Positions 52,963 to 62,042 of a stretch of DNA of 64,000 bases are shown in pieces. Numbering within the stretch: the stretch's first letter is position 1; each line of letters begins with the position of its first letter. A program made the translations under genes and the position numbers. A model generated the notes under the pieces. It was not told where the DNA came from, did not search any database, and saw only the letters and a list, made by a program, of their open reading frames with translations. Origin of the DNA: an uncultured Spirochaetales bacterium. GTDB lineage: Bacteria; Spirochaetota; Spirochaetia; JAFGXN01. The stretch is taken from positions 263,466 to 327,465 of the forward strand of contig CASEOG010000001.1 in NCBI GenBank assembly GCA_949289575.1, written 5' to 3'.

Positions 52963-53385
52963 TCAGTCATCATATTTCTGACCGATCAGCTTTCCTTTTT
53001 CGTTGAAATAAAGCTCCATACGGTTCTGAAGTTTGACCTCATATCCGCGATACTCTTTTTCTATTTTAACAACAGGAATATCGGGAAATTTCTTTGCAAT
53101 TTCTGCGGCAATTTTTTCGGGAACGGCCGAAGCGGGAACGCCGGCCATACATTCAATCTGTTTCCAATCCCCCGTTTTCCGGAAATCGATTTCGGCTCCG
53201 TTCGACAATGCGATTTCGTAGCTGTCCCAATCGGCTTCGGCAAAAGTCACGGTTGCATCGGGATACCATGTTTTCACCGCAGTCTGAATTTCTGCCGGCA
53301 AAGTCGACGGATCGATCACCTGATCGGCAAAAGCGGCCGCACTTAAAACGGTCATGACACACAACAAAACAAAACTCTTTTTCAT
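52963..53385 (-). CDS. secreted PepSY-like protein (DUF2874 type)
   Basis: 140 residues with a signal peptide (MKKSFVLLCVMTVLSAAAFA). Two short repeats of the PepSY/DUF2874 type: about 22-80 (LPAEIQTAVKTWYPDATVTFAE) and 85-140 (VPEKIAAEIAKKFPDIPVVK). Such proteins are periplasmic and act as inhibitors or chaperone-like factors; the exact role is unknown. Strong GGAGGG before the ATG. Single gene ending at a terminator; a small ORF precedes it. Confidence 0.82.
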   Translation of the reverse strand: MKKSFVLLCVMTVLSAAAFADQVIDPSTLPAEIQTAVKTWYPDATVTFAEADWDSYEIALSNGAEIDFRKTGDWKQIECMAGVPASAVPEKIAAEIAKKFPDIPVVKIEKEYRGYEVKLQNRMELYFNEKGKLIGQKYDD

Positions 53386-53406
53386 AAAAATCCCTCCGAT
53401 TTAAAA

Positions 53407-53463
53407 TCAATTAATCCTCGTCTCACGAAAGCGTCTCTTCACGAAAACCTGCAGCATTTTCAT
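53407..53463 (-). CDS. possible 18-residue leader peptide
   Basis: ATG at 53463 with GGGAGGAG 5 nt upstream, reading MKMLQVFVKRRFRETRIN, stop 22 bp before the PepSY-like ATG. The strong ribosome site is the only evidence. It could be an upstream ORF tuning that gene, or chance. Confidence 0.35.
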   Translation of the reverse strand: MKMLQVFVKRRFRETRIN

Positions 53464-53569
53464 CCGATCTCCTCCCGCAACGATAATTTATAGTAATGCT
53501 CCTTTTTTGATTCGTCAATAGAGATTAATAAAAAGTAATAATCATTTAACGGTCGTTTCATTTTTATAA

Positions 53570-53595
53570 AAAGAGACCGGATGTCCGGTCTCTTT
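53570..53595 (-). terminator. terminator of the DUF3793-flavodoxin operon
   Basis: Self-complementary AAAGAGACCG-GATGTC-CGGTCTCTTT (10-bp stem, 6-base loop), followed by T-rich sequence, 18 bp after the flavodoxin stop. Confidence 0.85.
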
Positions 53596-53612
53596 GCGGG
53601 TTATCGGTGATA

Positions 53613-54038
53613 TTAACGGCTTAACGCCTCGCCCAACGCGATACAGGCCGCTTCCGCTTCCGCATCGGGCGCTTCATGACAAATGACCGGATCGGATACC
53701 GGTAAAGCACCGCAGGCGCGGCAGTCGGCCTCCCATGTTCGCATCCACTCTCCGTCACCCCAGCCGTAAGAACCGAACAGTGCGATTTTCTTCCCGTTTA
53801 AGCGATTCCGGCATCCGGAAAACATCGGTTCGAATTCCCCCTCCTCCAGTTCCTCGTTTCCCATCGAAGGACAGCCGAACGCAATCGCATCATACCGGTC
53901 CATCATTTCGGCAGAAAAGAGATCGGCAGTAACGACATCGGCTTTGGCTCCCGCCGCGACAATTCCCTCTTCGATTTTGCGGGCCATGGCTTCGGTATTC
54001 CCTGTTCCGCTCCAATACACAACGGCTATTTCTTTCAT
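53613..54038 (-). CDS. flavodoxin
   Basis: 141 residues. Short-chain flavodoxin: FMN phosphate loop VYWSGTGNTEAMA at residues 7-19, then AIAFGCPSMGNEELE near 50 and ALFGSYGWGDGEWM near 90. Electron carrier that replaces ferredoxin when iron is short. It starts 24 bp after a DUF3793 gene, a pairing often seen in anaerobes. The shared promoter carries a palindrome that fits iron control. Confidence 0.93.
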   Translation of the reverse strand: MKEIAVVYWSGTGNTEAMARKIEEGIVAAGAKADVVTADLFSAEMMDRYDAIAFGCPSMGNEELEEGEFEPMFSGCRNRLNGKKIALFGSYGWGDGEWMRTWEADCRACGALPVSDPVICHEAPDAEAEAACIALGEALSR

Positions 54039-54062
54039 AAAAAACCTCCTGAAAATGATATG

Positions 54063-54641
54063 TCAGACAGCTGCCGTCAGCTGTAAAACAGTCCGACCTT
54101 CGTTCCAAAGTCTCCGGTAAACTTCGCTGCACTTTTTGTAACGGGCAAAGCGGAGCTCGGCCTCTTCCCGGTTTCCGTACACTTTCCAGCATCCGGAACA
54201 TTTGCAGTTCTTTCCGCAATGGCGAATAAAACCGGCAACATCTTCCGGCGGATATCCCAGAAAAAGCCCGATTTCATGCGGAAAATCTTCCGATTCGGCC
54301 AGACGCCGTTTCAGAAGACAGAGAGCCTGCCGGGGCTCAAGCGATCCGTAACCGTACTTAGTCAGCAGACCGGCCGCGAAACCGTTGTTCAAATCTTTCC
54401 CCAGCAAAGTCGAACGGAACACATAAACAAGAGCCCTCTTCTCATCCTCCTTCAGCACGGAAAACCGCACGCCGAGAGGACGCAACTGCTTCTTCCAGAA
54501 AAGATATTCATGCTTCCATTCGGCATGGCTCTGTTTCGGAAAAGAAAACAGATTCCCTGTCTTCAGCCCGGCCAGAGTGGGCGCACAATATTCGATTAAG
54601 AAATGTTCGAATCGGGGAAAAAATCTTTTATTAGGTTTCAT
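54063..54641 (-). CDS. DUF3793 family protein
   Basis: 192 residues. Family features: HEIGLFLGYPPEDVAGFIRH near residue 140, CGKNCKCSGCWKVYGNREEA and a final YKKC near 172; N-terminal LIEYCAPTLAGLKTGNLFSF. Cytoplasmic, cysteine-rich. Function unproven; in many anaerobes it is adjacent to flavodoxin under iron- or haem-responsive control. The ATG lies inside the 34-bp palindrome upstream. Confidence 0.88.
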   Translation of the reverse strand: MKPNKRFFPRFEHFLIEYCAPTLAGLKTGNLFSFPKQSHAEWKHEYLFWKKQLRPLGVRFSVLKEDEKRALVYVFRSTLLGKDLNNGFAAGLLTKYGYGSLEPRQALCLLKRRLAESEDFPHEIGLFLGYPPEDVAGFIRHCGKNCKCSGCWKVYGNREEAELRFARYKKCSEVYRRLWNEGRTVLQLTAAV

Positions 54642-54673
54642 TATTTTTATTAGCCTTATCTAATAAAAATAAT
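54640..54673. promoter_or_regulatory. 34-bp palindrome, probable metal-regulator operator
   Basis: ATTATTTTTATTAG-N6-CTAATAAAAATAAT, a perfect 14-bp inverted repeat covering the end of the -10 to the first bases of the DUF3793 gene. Contains TTAG-N6-CTAA, which recalls DtxR-family half-sites (TTAGG...CCTAA); Fur is an alternative. Confidence 0.7.
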
Positions 54674-54697
54674 ACAGAGATTCTCGCTTTTTGTCAA
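54669..54697 (-). promoter_or_regulatory. promoter of the DUF3793-flavodoxin operon
   Basis: TTGACA (54692-54697), 17-bp spacer, TATTAT (54669-54674) on the minus strand. The -10 overlaps the palindrome by 5 bp, ideal for repression. Confidence 0.85.
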
Positions 54698-54749
54698 GTT
54701 GTTTTGTCTTTTTGCGAACAGAATCGGATGCCGGAATCGGCGGACAGAA

Positions 54750-56441
54750 TTATCTTTTTCCGGAACGCCTTTTTTCTGTCAGAAGCTGCTTGAGCCGTTC
54801 CCTGACGGAGGCTCTTTTTTCCGTATAAACCGGCTGCCCCTCTTCATCGAGTCCCGTATAATAGGCACAGGTAGCCCAGGTTGAAGGCGTCGGGGTAAAA
54901 ATCTGAACCTGTTCCGGGGAAAAATCCAACTCTTTGCGGATGAAACGGCGCGTCTCTTCGGCCTCTTTTTGCGTTTCACCCGGATGTGCCGCCATGAAAT
55001 AGCAGCTGATATACTGTTTCTTTCCCGCCTCGCGGCACGACTCCCGATAAAGTGTGCAAAAACGGAGAAACGAATCGTTGCGCGGCTTCTTCATTTGCGC
55101 CAGCACCGCGGGGCTGCCGCTTTCCGGCGCCAGTTTCAGCTGGCCCGAAACGTGGTGCTGCGCCAGCGCCCGAATATAGGCGCCGCCGAAGCGGCTGTCG
55201 GCCATTGTCAAATCGGGGCGGACACCGGAAGCCGCAAAAACTTTCCGGATTCCCGGTTTGCGGCGAACCGTTTCCAACAGCTTCAAAAGCGGCTCGTGCG
55301 AGATTTGAAGCGACGGACACGGGTGCGGGTAAAGGCACCGTTTGCGGGTGCAGGCGCCGTTCGTTTCCGCCTTCGGACAGCCGATGCCGTACATATTGGC
55401 TGTCGGACCGCCGATATCGGTAATGATACCTTTAAAATCGGGCAGACGAAGAATCTCGTCGACTTCCTTTTCAATCGAAGCGGCTGTTCGGGAAACGACA
55501 CGCCTGCCCTGATGAACCGCGATCGCGCAAAACGAACAGCCGCCGAAACAGCCGCGGTGGCTCATCATCGAAAAACGAATCGTGTCGACCGCCCTCACTT
55601 TTCCCTGAATTTTCGGGGTCACCGTCCGTTCGAACGAAAGATCGCACGCTTCGTCGAGCATCTGCTGCGTCCAGAAAAGCGGTTTGTTCTGAACCAGCCA
55701 GCGGTCGCCGCACTTCTGCGCCAGCGGCCGTCCGGAAGGCGCCTCGCTGTTATCCGAAAAGAGACGAAACATCCGATGAAAAGCGCTTTTATCGGCAGCA
55801 GCCTCCTCAAACGAAGGCAGTTCCAGAGCCTCATCCGGTTTCTCCCGCGACAAATAACAGAGCCCGTCGAGCGAACGTACATCCTCCCCGGCCGCCAAAC
55901 GGTGCGCCAGCCGGCAAACCGTGTACTCGCCCATGCCGTAAACCAGGTAATCGGCTTTGGCGTCGAACAGCAACGGCCGACGAATCTTATCGGTTTTAAA
56001 ATCGTAATGGGCAATCCGCCGCAAACTGGCCTCGACACCGCCGAGAACAATCGGTTTGGTCTGTTTGAAATAGCGGCGAATCAGCCCCGTATAGACAATC
56101 GAAGCCCGGTCGGGACGGCGGTTATTCTCGCCGCCGGGAGTAAAATCGCACTGCCGGCGCGGCTTTCCGGACGCGGTGTAATTGGCCACCATCGAATCGA
56201 CACAGCCGGCACTGATGCCCCAAAACAGCCGCGGTTCCCCCAGCGCGGTAATATCGGCGCCGTCATCGACCGACGGCTGACTGATCACCGCCACCCGGAA
56301 GCCGTGTTTCATCAGATATTTTCCGATGACAGCCACTCCGGAAAACGGACTGTCGATATAAACATCGCCGCTGACCAGAATCACATCGGGGCGATCCCAC
56401 CCCAGTTGATCGATCTCTTCTCTGCTGACCGGTAAAAACAC
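54750..56441 (-). CDS. YgiQ family radical SAM protein
   Basis: 563 residues from a GTG at 56441, chosen since FLPVSREEIDQLGWDRPDVI matches the family N-terminus and GGAGAGGGAGA lies upstream; a longer in-frame ATG would overlap asnB. N-terminal B12-binding-like domain, radical SAM cluster motif CFGGCSFC near residue 297, and the conserved HVSGQLKLAPESGSP. Substrate of YgiQ is unknown. The asnB stop is 58 bp upstream on the same strand, so possibly co-transcribed. Confidence 0.9.
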   Translation of the reverse strand: MFLPVSREEIDQLGWDRPDVILVSGDVYIDSPFSGVAVIGKYLMKHGFRVAVISQPSVDDGADITALGEPRLFWGISAGCVDSMVANYTASGKPRRQCDFTPGGENNRRPDRASIVYTGLIRRYFKQTKPIVLGGVEASLRRIAHYDFKTDKIRRPLLFDAKADYLVYGMGEYTVCRLAHRLAAGEDVRSLDGLCYLSREKPDEALELPSFEEAAADKSAFHRMFRLFSDNSEAPSGRPLAQKCGDRWLVQNKPLFWTQQMLDEACDLSFERTVTPKIQGKVRAVDTIRFSMMSHRGCFGGCSFCAIAVHQGRRVVSRTAASIEKEVDEILRLPDFKGIITDIGGPTANMYGIGCPKAETNGACTRKRCLYPHPCPSLQISHEPLLKLLETVRRKPGIRKVFAASGVRPDLTMADSRFGGAYIRALAQHHVSGQLKLAPESGSPAVLAQMKKPRNDSFLRFCTLYRESCREAGKKQYISCYFMAAHPGETQKEAEETRRFIRKELDFSPEQVQIFTPTPSTWATCAYYTGLDEEGQPVYTEKRASVRERLKQLLTEKRRSGKR

Positions 56442-56499
56442 AACGATTCTCTCCCTCTCCGACAGCCTATCAGATTCGGGAAAAAGAAACAAGCTTTTT

Positions 56500-58221
56500 T
56501 CAGTAAGCTCTGTCGTGAACGCCGCTGACAGCCCGCCCCGACGGATCATTTAAATGGCGGAACGACTCGTCCCACGCCAAAGCCGTCGCGGTCGAACAGG
56601 CCACCGATGCTTCGTGAGGCACACAGGCCGCCGCCGATTCCGACGGAAAAAACTCCTCGAAAATCGAGCGGTAATAATATTCTTCCTTATTTAAAGGAGT
56701 GTTGACCGGGAACCGTTTGGCTGCCGCTTCGAATTGCCGGTCGGACACTTTTTCATCCGCCAGTTTTTTCAGCGTATCGATCCAGCTGTAGCCGACACCG
56801 TCGGAAAACTGCTCTTTCTGACGAAAGACAATCTCTTCGGGCAGCATATCCCGAAACGCCTGCCTCAGCAGCCGCTTTTCGATTCTCATTTCGGACAGTT
56901 TGTCTCCGGGCACGGGACGACTCGGAGCCGTCATTTTATCGGCCGGAGAAATCGTCATCGCCAGGTCGATAAATTCCTTATCGAGAAACGGAACGCGTCC
57001 CTCGACACCCCAGGCGGCCAACGCCTTATTGGCACGCAGACAGTCGTAAAGATGAAGTTTTCCCAGTTTCCGAACCGTCTCTTCGTGAAACTCCCGTGCC
57101 GACGGTGCTTTGTGAAAATAAAGATAGCCGCCGAACAGTTCGTCGGACCCTTCTCCGGAAAGAACCATTTTGATTCCCATCGCCTTGACCGCCCGTGCCA
57201 GAAGAAACATCGGCGTCGAAGCACGAACCGTTGTGACATCGTAAGTCTCCAGATGATAAATGACATCGGGCAGAGCATCGAGCGCCTCGCGAACCGTAAA
57301 ATGAATTTCGTGATGAACCGTTCCGATAAATTCGGCCGCTTTCCGGGCCGCTTCCAAATCGGGAGAACCTTCCAAGCCGACGGCAAAACTGTGAAGCTGC
57401 GGCCACCAAGCCTCACAGGCATCACCGGTTTCGACACGGCGCGAAGCAAATTTCTTGGTCACCGCCGCGATCACGGAGGAATCGAGACCGCCCGACAAAA
57501 GAACGGCATAAGGAACGTCGCTCATCAGCTGTCTTTTCACGGCTGCTTCGAGACCGTTACGCAGCTCTTCGACCGACGACCCGTTCTCTTTGACGGCATC
57601 GTACGACTCCCAATCACGACGGTACCACCGCTCCGGTTTCTTGCTTCCGACCGTAAAAAAGGATCCGGGAGGAAATTCCTCGTATTTGCAGCAAACACCT
57701 TCCAACGCTTTCAGCTCGGAGGCGGCGTAATAACGCCCTTCGCCGTCCCATCCGTGATACAGCGGAATGATACCGATATGATCCCGGGCCGTCAAAAAAA
57801 GATTTTTTCGGGAATCGTAAAGACAGAAAGCAAAAATACCGTTCAAATCTTCCAAAAATCCGATACCTTTTTCTTCGTAAAGAGCCAGAATCACCTCGCA
57901 GTCCGATTTTGTCCGGAACGGATAACGTCCTTCATAGCGCTTTCTGATTTCCGTATGATTGTAAATTTCTCCGTTGACGGCCAGAATCACTTTTCCGTCC
58001 GGAGAAAAAAGCGGCTGCTTTCCCGAAAACGGATCGACAATCGCCAGTCTCTCATGTGCAATAATCGCATTGTCTCCGGTGTAGATTCCCGACCAGTCGG
58101 GTCCTCTGTGTCTGATTTTTTTCGCCATTTTCAGGACTCGAAGACGAAGTTCTTCTTTCTCTTCCGGAGAAAAAGATTTTCCCGATTCGAAGTTCTCAAA
58201 CATTCCGACAAAACCGCACAT
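56500..58221 (-). CDS. asnB: AsnB, glutamine-hydrolysing asparagine synthetase
   Basis: 573 residues. N-terminal class II glutaminase with Cys2 (MCGFVGMF), RHRGPDWSGIY, AVNGEIYNH; C-terminal synthetase with the PP-loop VLLSGGLDSSVIAA near residue 230 and SGEGSDELFGGY near 345. Closest to the AsnB of E. coli and Clostridia by length. Converts aspartate and glutamine to asparagine. Not adjacent to surface-sugar genes, so a housekeeping role is likely. Confidence 0.94.
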   Translation of the reverse strand: MCGFVGMFENFESGKSFSPEEKEELRLRVLKMAKKIRHRGPDWSGIYTGDNAIIAHERLAIVDPFSGKQPLFSPDGKVILAVNGEIYNHTEIRKRYEGRYPFRTKSDCEVILALYEEKGIGFLEDLNGIFAFCLYDSRKNLFLTARDHIGIIPLYHGWDGEGRYYAASELKALEGVCCKYEEFPPGSFFTVGSKKPERWYRRDWESYDAVKENGSSVEELRNGLEAAVKRQLMSDVPYAVLLSGGLDSSVIAAVTKKFASRRVETGDACEAWWPQLHSFAVGLEGSPDLEAARKAAEFIGTVHHEIHFTVREALDALPDVIYHLETYDVTTVRASTPMFLLARAVKAMGIKMVLSGEGSDELFGGYLYFHKAPSAREFHEETVRKLGKLHLYDCLRANKALAAWGVEGRVPFLDKEFIDLAMTISPADKMTAPSRPVPGDKLSEMRIEKRLLRQAFRDMLPEEIVFRQKEQFSDGVGYSWIDTLKKLADEKVSDRQFEAAAKRFPVNTPLNKEEYYYRSIFEEFFPSESAAACVPHEASVACSTATALAWDESFRHLNDPSGRAVSGVHDRAY

Positions 58222-58233
58222 ATCAGCCTCCTC

Positions 58234-58267
58234 AAAAAAAAACGTCCGCCTCTCTGAGAAGCGGACG
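58234..58267 (-). terminator. terminator of the riboflavin operon
   Basis: Stem CGTCCGC/GCGGACG with an 11-base loop, then nine T on the minus strand. It lies 70 bp past the ribBA stop and 13 bp before the asnB ATG, so it separates the two. Confidence 0.85.
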
Positions 58268-58336
58268 CCTTTGTCCTTTCCCGCTTATTCTACAGAAAGA
58301 ATCAAAAAGAGTCAAGTCTTTCTTTTTTCGTTATCT

Positions 58337-59530
58337 TTACAGCGGCAGCAAATGGCCCATCCGGTCGTTTTTGGTTTCCAGATAGCGCCGGTTTTCCGGG
58401 GTCACGGCCGCCTGATGATGCACTGCTTCGAGAACCGTCACTCCGCCCTCCTCCAAAGCCCGCACTTTATCCGGGTTGTTGGTAATCAGCCGCACCGATT
58501 TGACACCCAGCGATTTTAAAATCCACAAAGCGGGCGAATAATCGCGCTCGTCTTCGCGGTAACCGAGTTTCAGATTGGCATCGACCGTATCCAATCCCTC
58601 ATCCTGAAGAACGTACGCTTTCAGCTTACTGACAAGACCGATACCGCGTCCTTCCTGTCTCAGATAGACAATCACACCGCGACCCTCCGCCTCCACAGCT
58701 TCCATCGCCCGGTGCAGCTGGGAGCCGCAATCGCAACGCCGGGAAGCCAGCAGATCGCCGGTCAGACATTCGGAATGAATCCGAACCAAAACATTTTCTC
58801 CGTCTCCGACAGAGCCTTTGACAAGCGCAAAATGGTCGTCGGTATCCCACGGCGTGTGGTAGATACTCATGCGGAAGTGTCCGTAAGCGGTCGGTAAATC
58901 GGCCGACGCCTCTTCGGAAACAAAAATCTCGGTACGGCGGCGGTAGGCGATCAAATCGGCGACCGTACCGATTTTCACCCGGTGCCGGGCGGCCCACTGT
59001 TCGAGCTGCGGCAGCCGCGCCATCGTTCCGTCGTCGTTCAGGATTTCACAGATCACCGCTGCCGGCTGCAGACCGCAAATGCGGGTCAAATCGACAGCCG
59101 CCTCGGTATGTCCCGGCCGCTCGAGAACGCCGCCCGGCCGCGCCGCCAACGGAAACAGGTGCCCCGGCTTGCGGAAATCGGCGGCCGTTTTGGTCGGATC
59201 GGCCAGCCACCGCAGCGTATTGAGGCGGTCCGCAACCGAAATCCCGGTCGTTGTGCAGCCGAAGCCGTCGACCGAAACGGTAAAGGCGGTCGAAAAGGCG
59301 TCGTTGTTTTCTTTTTCCATCTGCCGCAGCCCCAGTGCTTCGGCGCGCGCGGCCGACAGCGGGGCGCACATCAAACCGCGGCATTCGCTCACCATCAGAT
59401 TGACGGTTGCGTAATCGACACTTTCGGCCGCCGCAATCAGATCGCCTTCGTTTTCCCGGTTTTCGTCGTCGACAATCACCACCGGTCTGCCGAGGCGGAA
59501 ATCTTCGATAATTTCTTCTATTGTATTCAT
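58337..59530 (-). CDS. ribBA: RibBA, DHBP synthase / GTP cyclohydrolase II
   Basis: 397 residues, bifunctional. RibB part (1-205): DDENRENEGDLIAAAE and the RPGGVLERPGHTEAAVDL loop. RibA part (206-397): zinc ligands in CLTGDLLASRRCDCGSQ and GTP-binding LRQEGRGIGL. It starts both branches of riboflavin synthesis (from ribulose 5-phosphate and GTP). Last gene of the operon, 4 bp after ribE. Confidence 0.96.
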   Translation of the reverse strand: MNTIEEIIEDFRLGRPVVIVDDENRENEGDLIAAAESVDYATVNLMVSECRGLMCAPLSAARAEALGLRQMEKENNDAFSTAFTVSVDGFGCTTTGISVADRLNTLRWLADPTKTAADFRKPGHLFPLAARPGGVLERPGHTEAAVDLTRICGLQPAAVICEILNDDGTMARLPQLEQWAARHRVKIGTVADLIAYRRRTEIFVSEEASADLPTAYGHFRMSIYHTPWDTDDHFALVKGSVGDGENVLVRIHSECLTGDLLASRRCDCGSQLHRAMEAVEAEGRGVIVYLRQEGRGIGLVSKLKAYVLQDEGLDTVDANLKLGYREDERDYSPALWILKSLGVKSVRLITNNPDKVRALEEGGVTVLEAVHHQAAVTPENRRYLETKNDRMGHLLPL

Positions 59531-59534
59531 TTTA

Positions 59535-60215
59535 TCAGCTCCAAAATCCGTTTTCTTTCAGTAAGTCTTCGCTCACGCTGCCGTCCGCCCGATCCCGTCC
59601 CGGACAACGGGCGCGCCCGCCGTTGTCGGAAAGCGCCAGCAGTTTTTCCGTGTATTTGGCCAGAATATCGGTTTCGACATTCACCCGGTCTCCCGGTTTC
59701 TGACGGCCGAGCCGCACGGCTTCGATCGTATGGGGAATGAGCGAGACGGAAAAGCGCCCCGGCTCTTCATCGGTCACCGTCAGACTGGCTCCGTCGACGG
59801 TAATCCGCCCCTTTTTCACGATATAACGGCTTAACTCCGCAGGAACCGCAACGGTCACCCTTCGGGCAAAACCGTCTTCCTTCACGGAGAGAATCGTTCC
59901 GACTGCCTCGACATCGCCCAGCACCAGATGACCGCCGAGAGGCGTCTGAAGAGTCAGCGATTTTTCGAGATTGACGGCATCGCCGGTTCTCAAATCGGCC
60001 AGCGTCGAATGAGTCACCGTTTCATTCATCACATCGGCGCAAAAGGTGCCGTTTCCCAGCGCCGTCACCGTCAGACAGACTCCGTTAACGGCAATACTGT
60101 CGCCGATCTGCGCCTTTTCGATCACAACGGCAGCGGCAATTTCCAGCCGCACACCGCCGCCCTCTTTGCGAATCGAACGAACCGTTCCCATTTCTTCTAT
60201 TAAACCGGTAAACAT
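59535..60215 (-). CDS. ribE: RibE, riboflavin synthase alpha chain
   Basis: 226 residues from the ATG at 60215, which overlaps the ribD stop (TGATG) and has AGG 8 nt upstream; two in-frame GTG codons just before it are less likely. Two homologous lumazine-binding barrels start [12 protein letters not shown] and GDVEAVGTILSV. It dismutates two 6,7-dimethyl-8-ribityllumazine to riboflavin. The C-terminal 25 residues (ALSDNGGRARCPGR onward) extend past the usual end. Confidence 0.94.
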   Translation of the reverse strand: MFTGLIEEMGTVRSIRKEGGGVRLEIAAAVVIEKAQIGDSIAVNGVCLTVTALGNGTFCADVMNETVTHSTLADLRTGDAVNLEKSLTLQTPLGGHLVLGDVEAVGTILSVKEDGFARRVTVAVPAELSRYIVKKGRITVDGASLTVTDEEPGRFSVSLIPHTIEAVRLGRQKPGDRVNVETDILAKYTEKLLALSDNGGRARCPGRDRADGSVSEDLLKENGFWS

Positions 60216-61375
60216 CACCACATCCTTTTGTAAAAACGGTACGACACCTGCCCGTCATACACGACCGGCTCGGCGTTCGGCAGCTGCCAACCGTCGGCCA
60301 CGGCCGCCGGCGCAAAACCGTCGAGAAACGGCACCGCGTCGCGGTCGCCCAGCAGTTTCGGCGCGACAAAGATTTCGCCGGCATCAAACGCATCGGCCGC
60401 CGCCAGCCACGAAAAAATCCCGCCGCCGCCTTCGACCATCACCGAATCGAATCCCCAGGCGGCCGCCGCTTCACCCAAGGCCGCCGCCGGCAAACGGAAC
60501 GGGGCGCCCGCCGCGCGGTCGGCGCCCGCGGCAGTGATGCGGACACCGGCCGCCTCGAGGCGGCGCACTTTTTGAGGGTCGGCCGCGGCCGCTTCGGCGG
60601 TGGTCAGCAGAAAACTGCGTCCGTCGCCGGCGTTTTGCACAAACCGTAACCGTTCCGGCAACGACAGCGCGCCGTCGATGACAATGCGCGCCGGCTGATG
60701 ATCGTCATCGCCGGCCGCATCACCGCCGCCGAAGCCGCTTTTCAGGCGGCAGTCGAGGCGGGGATCGTCGGCCGCCGCCGTAGCGGCGCCGACCGCCACC
60801 GCGGAAAAAGTCCCGCGCAGGCGGTGAACCCGTTTACGGGCCGCTTCATTGGAAATCCATTGCGACTGTCCCGTTCGGGTCGCCAGTTTGCCGTCGAGCG
60901 TCACCGCCGCCTTTAAAAAAAGATAGGGAGAGCCGCCGGCCGCCCGTTTAAGGAAAGGCTGGTTGAGCGCGCGGGCTTCCCGTTCGAAAAGGCCGCATTC
61001 GACCGCGATACCGGCCTGCCGCAGCCGTTCGAAGCCGCGACCTGCGACAGCCGGAAAAGGATCGCGCATGGCCGCAACGCACCGCGCTACGCCGGCGGCA
61101 ACGACCGCATCGGCACACGGCGGCGTTTTCCCCGTATGCGCACACGGCTCCAGCGTGACGTACAATGTCGCCCCCGCCGCTTCGCCGCCGGCCGTCCGCA
61201 ACGCATGCACTTCGGCGTGCGGACCTCCGAACGCTTTGTGCCACCCTTCTCCGATAATGCGGCCGTTCTTCACCAGAACCGCTCCCACCATCGGATTGGG
61301 ATTGACAAACCCGGCACCCCGCCCGGCCAGCTCCAGCGCCCGCCTCATAAACCGGCGGTCGTCCTCACCGTTCAT
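60215..61375 (-). CDS. ribD: RibD, pyrimidine deaminase/reductase
   Basis: 386 residues from the ATG at 61375, which overlaps the ribH stop by 4 bp. N-terminal deaminase: HAEVHAL and [16 protein letters not shown] hold the zinc and catalytic residues; C-terminal reductase from about 150 with [20 protein letters not shown]. It performs the second and third steps of the GTP branch. The gene is markedly richer in GC and alanine than its neighbours, with long GCC/GCG runs. Confidence 0.93.
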   Translation of the reverse strand: MNGEDDRRFMRRALELAGRGAGFVNPNPMVGAVLVKNGRIIGEGWHKAFGGPHAEVHALRTAGGEAAGATLYVTLEPCAHTGKTPPCADAVVAAGVARCVAAMRDPFPAVAGRGFERLRQAGIAVECGLFEREARALNQPFLKRAAGGSPYLFLKAAVTLDGKLATRTGQSQWISNEAARKRVHRLRGTFSAVAVGAATAAADDPRLDCRLKSGFGGGDAAGDDDHQPARIVIDGALSLPERLRFVQNAGDGRSFLLTTAEAAAADPQKVRRLEAAGVRITAAGADRAAGAPFRLPAAALGEAAAAWGFDSVMVEGGGGIFSWLAAADAFDAGEIFVAPKLLGDRDAVPFLDGFAPAAVADGWQLPNAEPVVYDGQVSYRFYKRMW

Positions 61376-61833
61376 TTCAGCGCATCCAGCAGATTCACCA
61401 TTTCGAGAGCCGACACCGCCGCATCGAAACCTTTGTTTCCGGCTTTTGTCCCGGCCCGCTCGACCGCTTCGCCGATAGAGTTGGTCGTCAGCACACCGAA
61501 AATCACCGGCAGTCCGCATTTCAATCCGACCGAGGCGACCCCTTTGGACACTTCGGCACACACGTAATCGAAATGGGGTGTCGCCCCGCGAATCACCGCC
61601 CCGAGTGTAATCACCGCGTCATACCGTCCGCTCTCGGCCGCCTTCAACGCCGCCAGCGGAATTTCAAACGCCCCCGGTACCCAAATCACGTCGATATCGC
61701 TTTCGGCGGTCTCGTGACGCAAAAGCGCATCCTTCGCCCCGCCCAGCAGTTTGGTCACAATAAACTCGTTAAAGCGGGCACACACCAGCGCAAACCGCTT
61801 CCCTTTTCCCGAATAAACACCCTCGTAAACCAT
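61372..61833 (-). CDS. ribH: RibH, lumazine synthase
   Basis: 153 residues, normal length. Joins the two branches to 6,7-dimethyl-8-ribityllumazine; usually forms a 60-mer or pentamer. Seen: [37 protein letters not shown], and the catalytic histidine in [18 protein letters not shown]. First gene after the FMN riboswitch; GGAGG precedes the ATG directly after the terminator T-run. Confidence 0.96.
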   Translation of the reverse strand: MVYEGVYSGKGKRFALVCARFNEFIVTKLLGGAKDALLRHETAESDIDVIWVPGAFEIPLAALKAAESGRYDAVITLGAVIRGATPHFDYVCAEVSKGVASVGLKCGLPVIFGVLTTNSIGEAVERAGTKAGNKGFDAAVSALEMVNLLDALK

Positions 61834-61844
61834 ACGGCCTCCTC

Positions 61845-61872
61845 AAAAAAAAAGAAACCCTCCCCGGGTTTC
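61845..61872 (-). terminator. riboswitch-controlled terminator
   Basis: Stem GAAACCC/GGGTTTC with loop GGGGA on the minus strand, then nine T, just before the ribH ribosome site. It is the expression platform of the FMN riboswitch, stopping transcription when FMN is bound. Confidence 0.88.
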
Positions 61873-61882
61873 CTGTTCTTCT

Positions 61883-61999
61883 CATGCTTTCTCACATCCG
61901 GACTGTAACCGTCGGTTACGGAATTGCACCGTATCTGTCCGATACCGGACTCGCGGACTTTCACCGCCGGCAGGGAATTGCACCCGCCCCCGAAGCATG
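61883..61999 (-). promoter_or_regulatory. FMN riboswitch (RFN element)
   Basis: Minus-strand RNA with P1 CATGCTT/AAGCATG and the conserved RFN blocks: GCTTCGGGGGCGGGTGCAAT, CCCTGCCGGCGGT, AGTCCGCGAG, CGGTGCAATTCCG, ACCGACGGTTACAGTCCGGA and TGTGAGAAAGC. It binds FMN and controls ribH-ribD-ribE-ribBA through the terminator immediately downstream. Confidence 0.96.
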
Positions 62000-62003
62000 T
62001 CTC

Positions 62004-62032
62004 ATTATATACCTGCCGGAAAGAAAATGCAA
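62004..62032 (-). promoter_or_regulatory. promoter of the riboflavin operon
   Basis: Perfect TATAAT (62004-62009), 17-bp spacer, TTGCAT (62027-62032) on the minus strand. The expected transcript start coincides with the 5' base of riboswitch P1. Confidence 0.7.
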
Positions 62033-62042
62033 GCAGGAAAGC

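Noticed and set aside
54969..58257. Long plus-strand frames of about 490 and 507 codons
   Set aside because: They mirror ygiQ and asnB, are rich in Arg/Phe/His runs typical of antisense translation, and have no recognisable domain.
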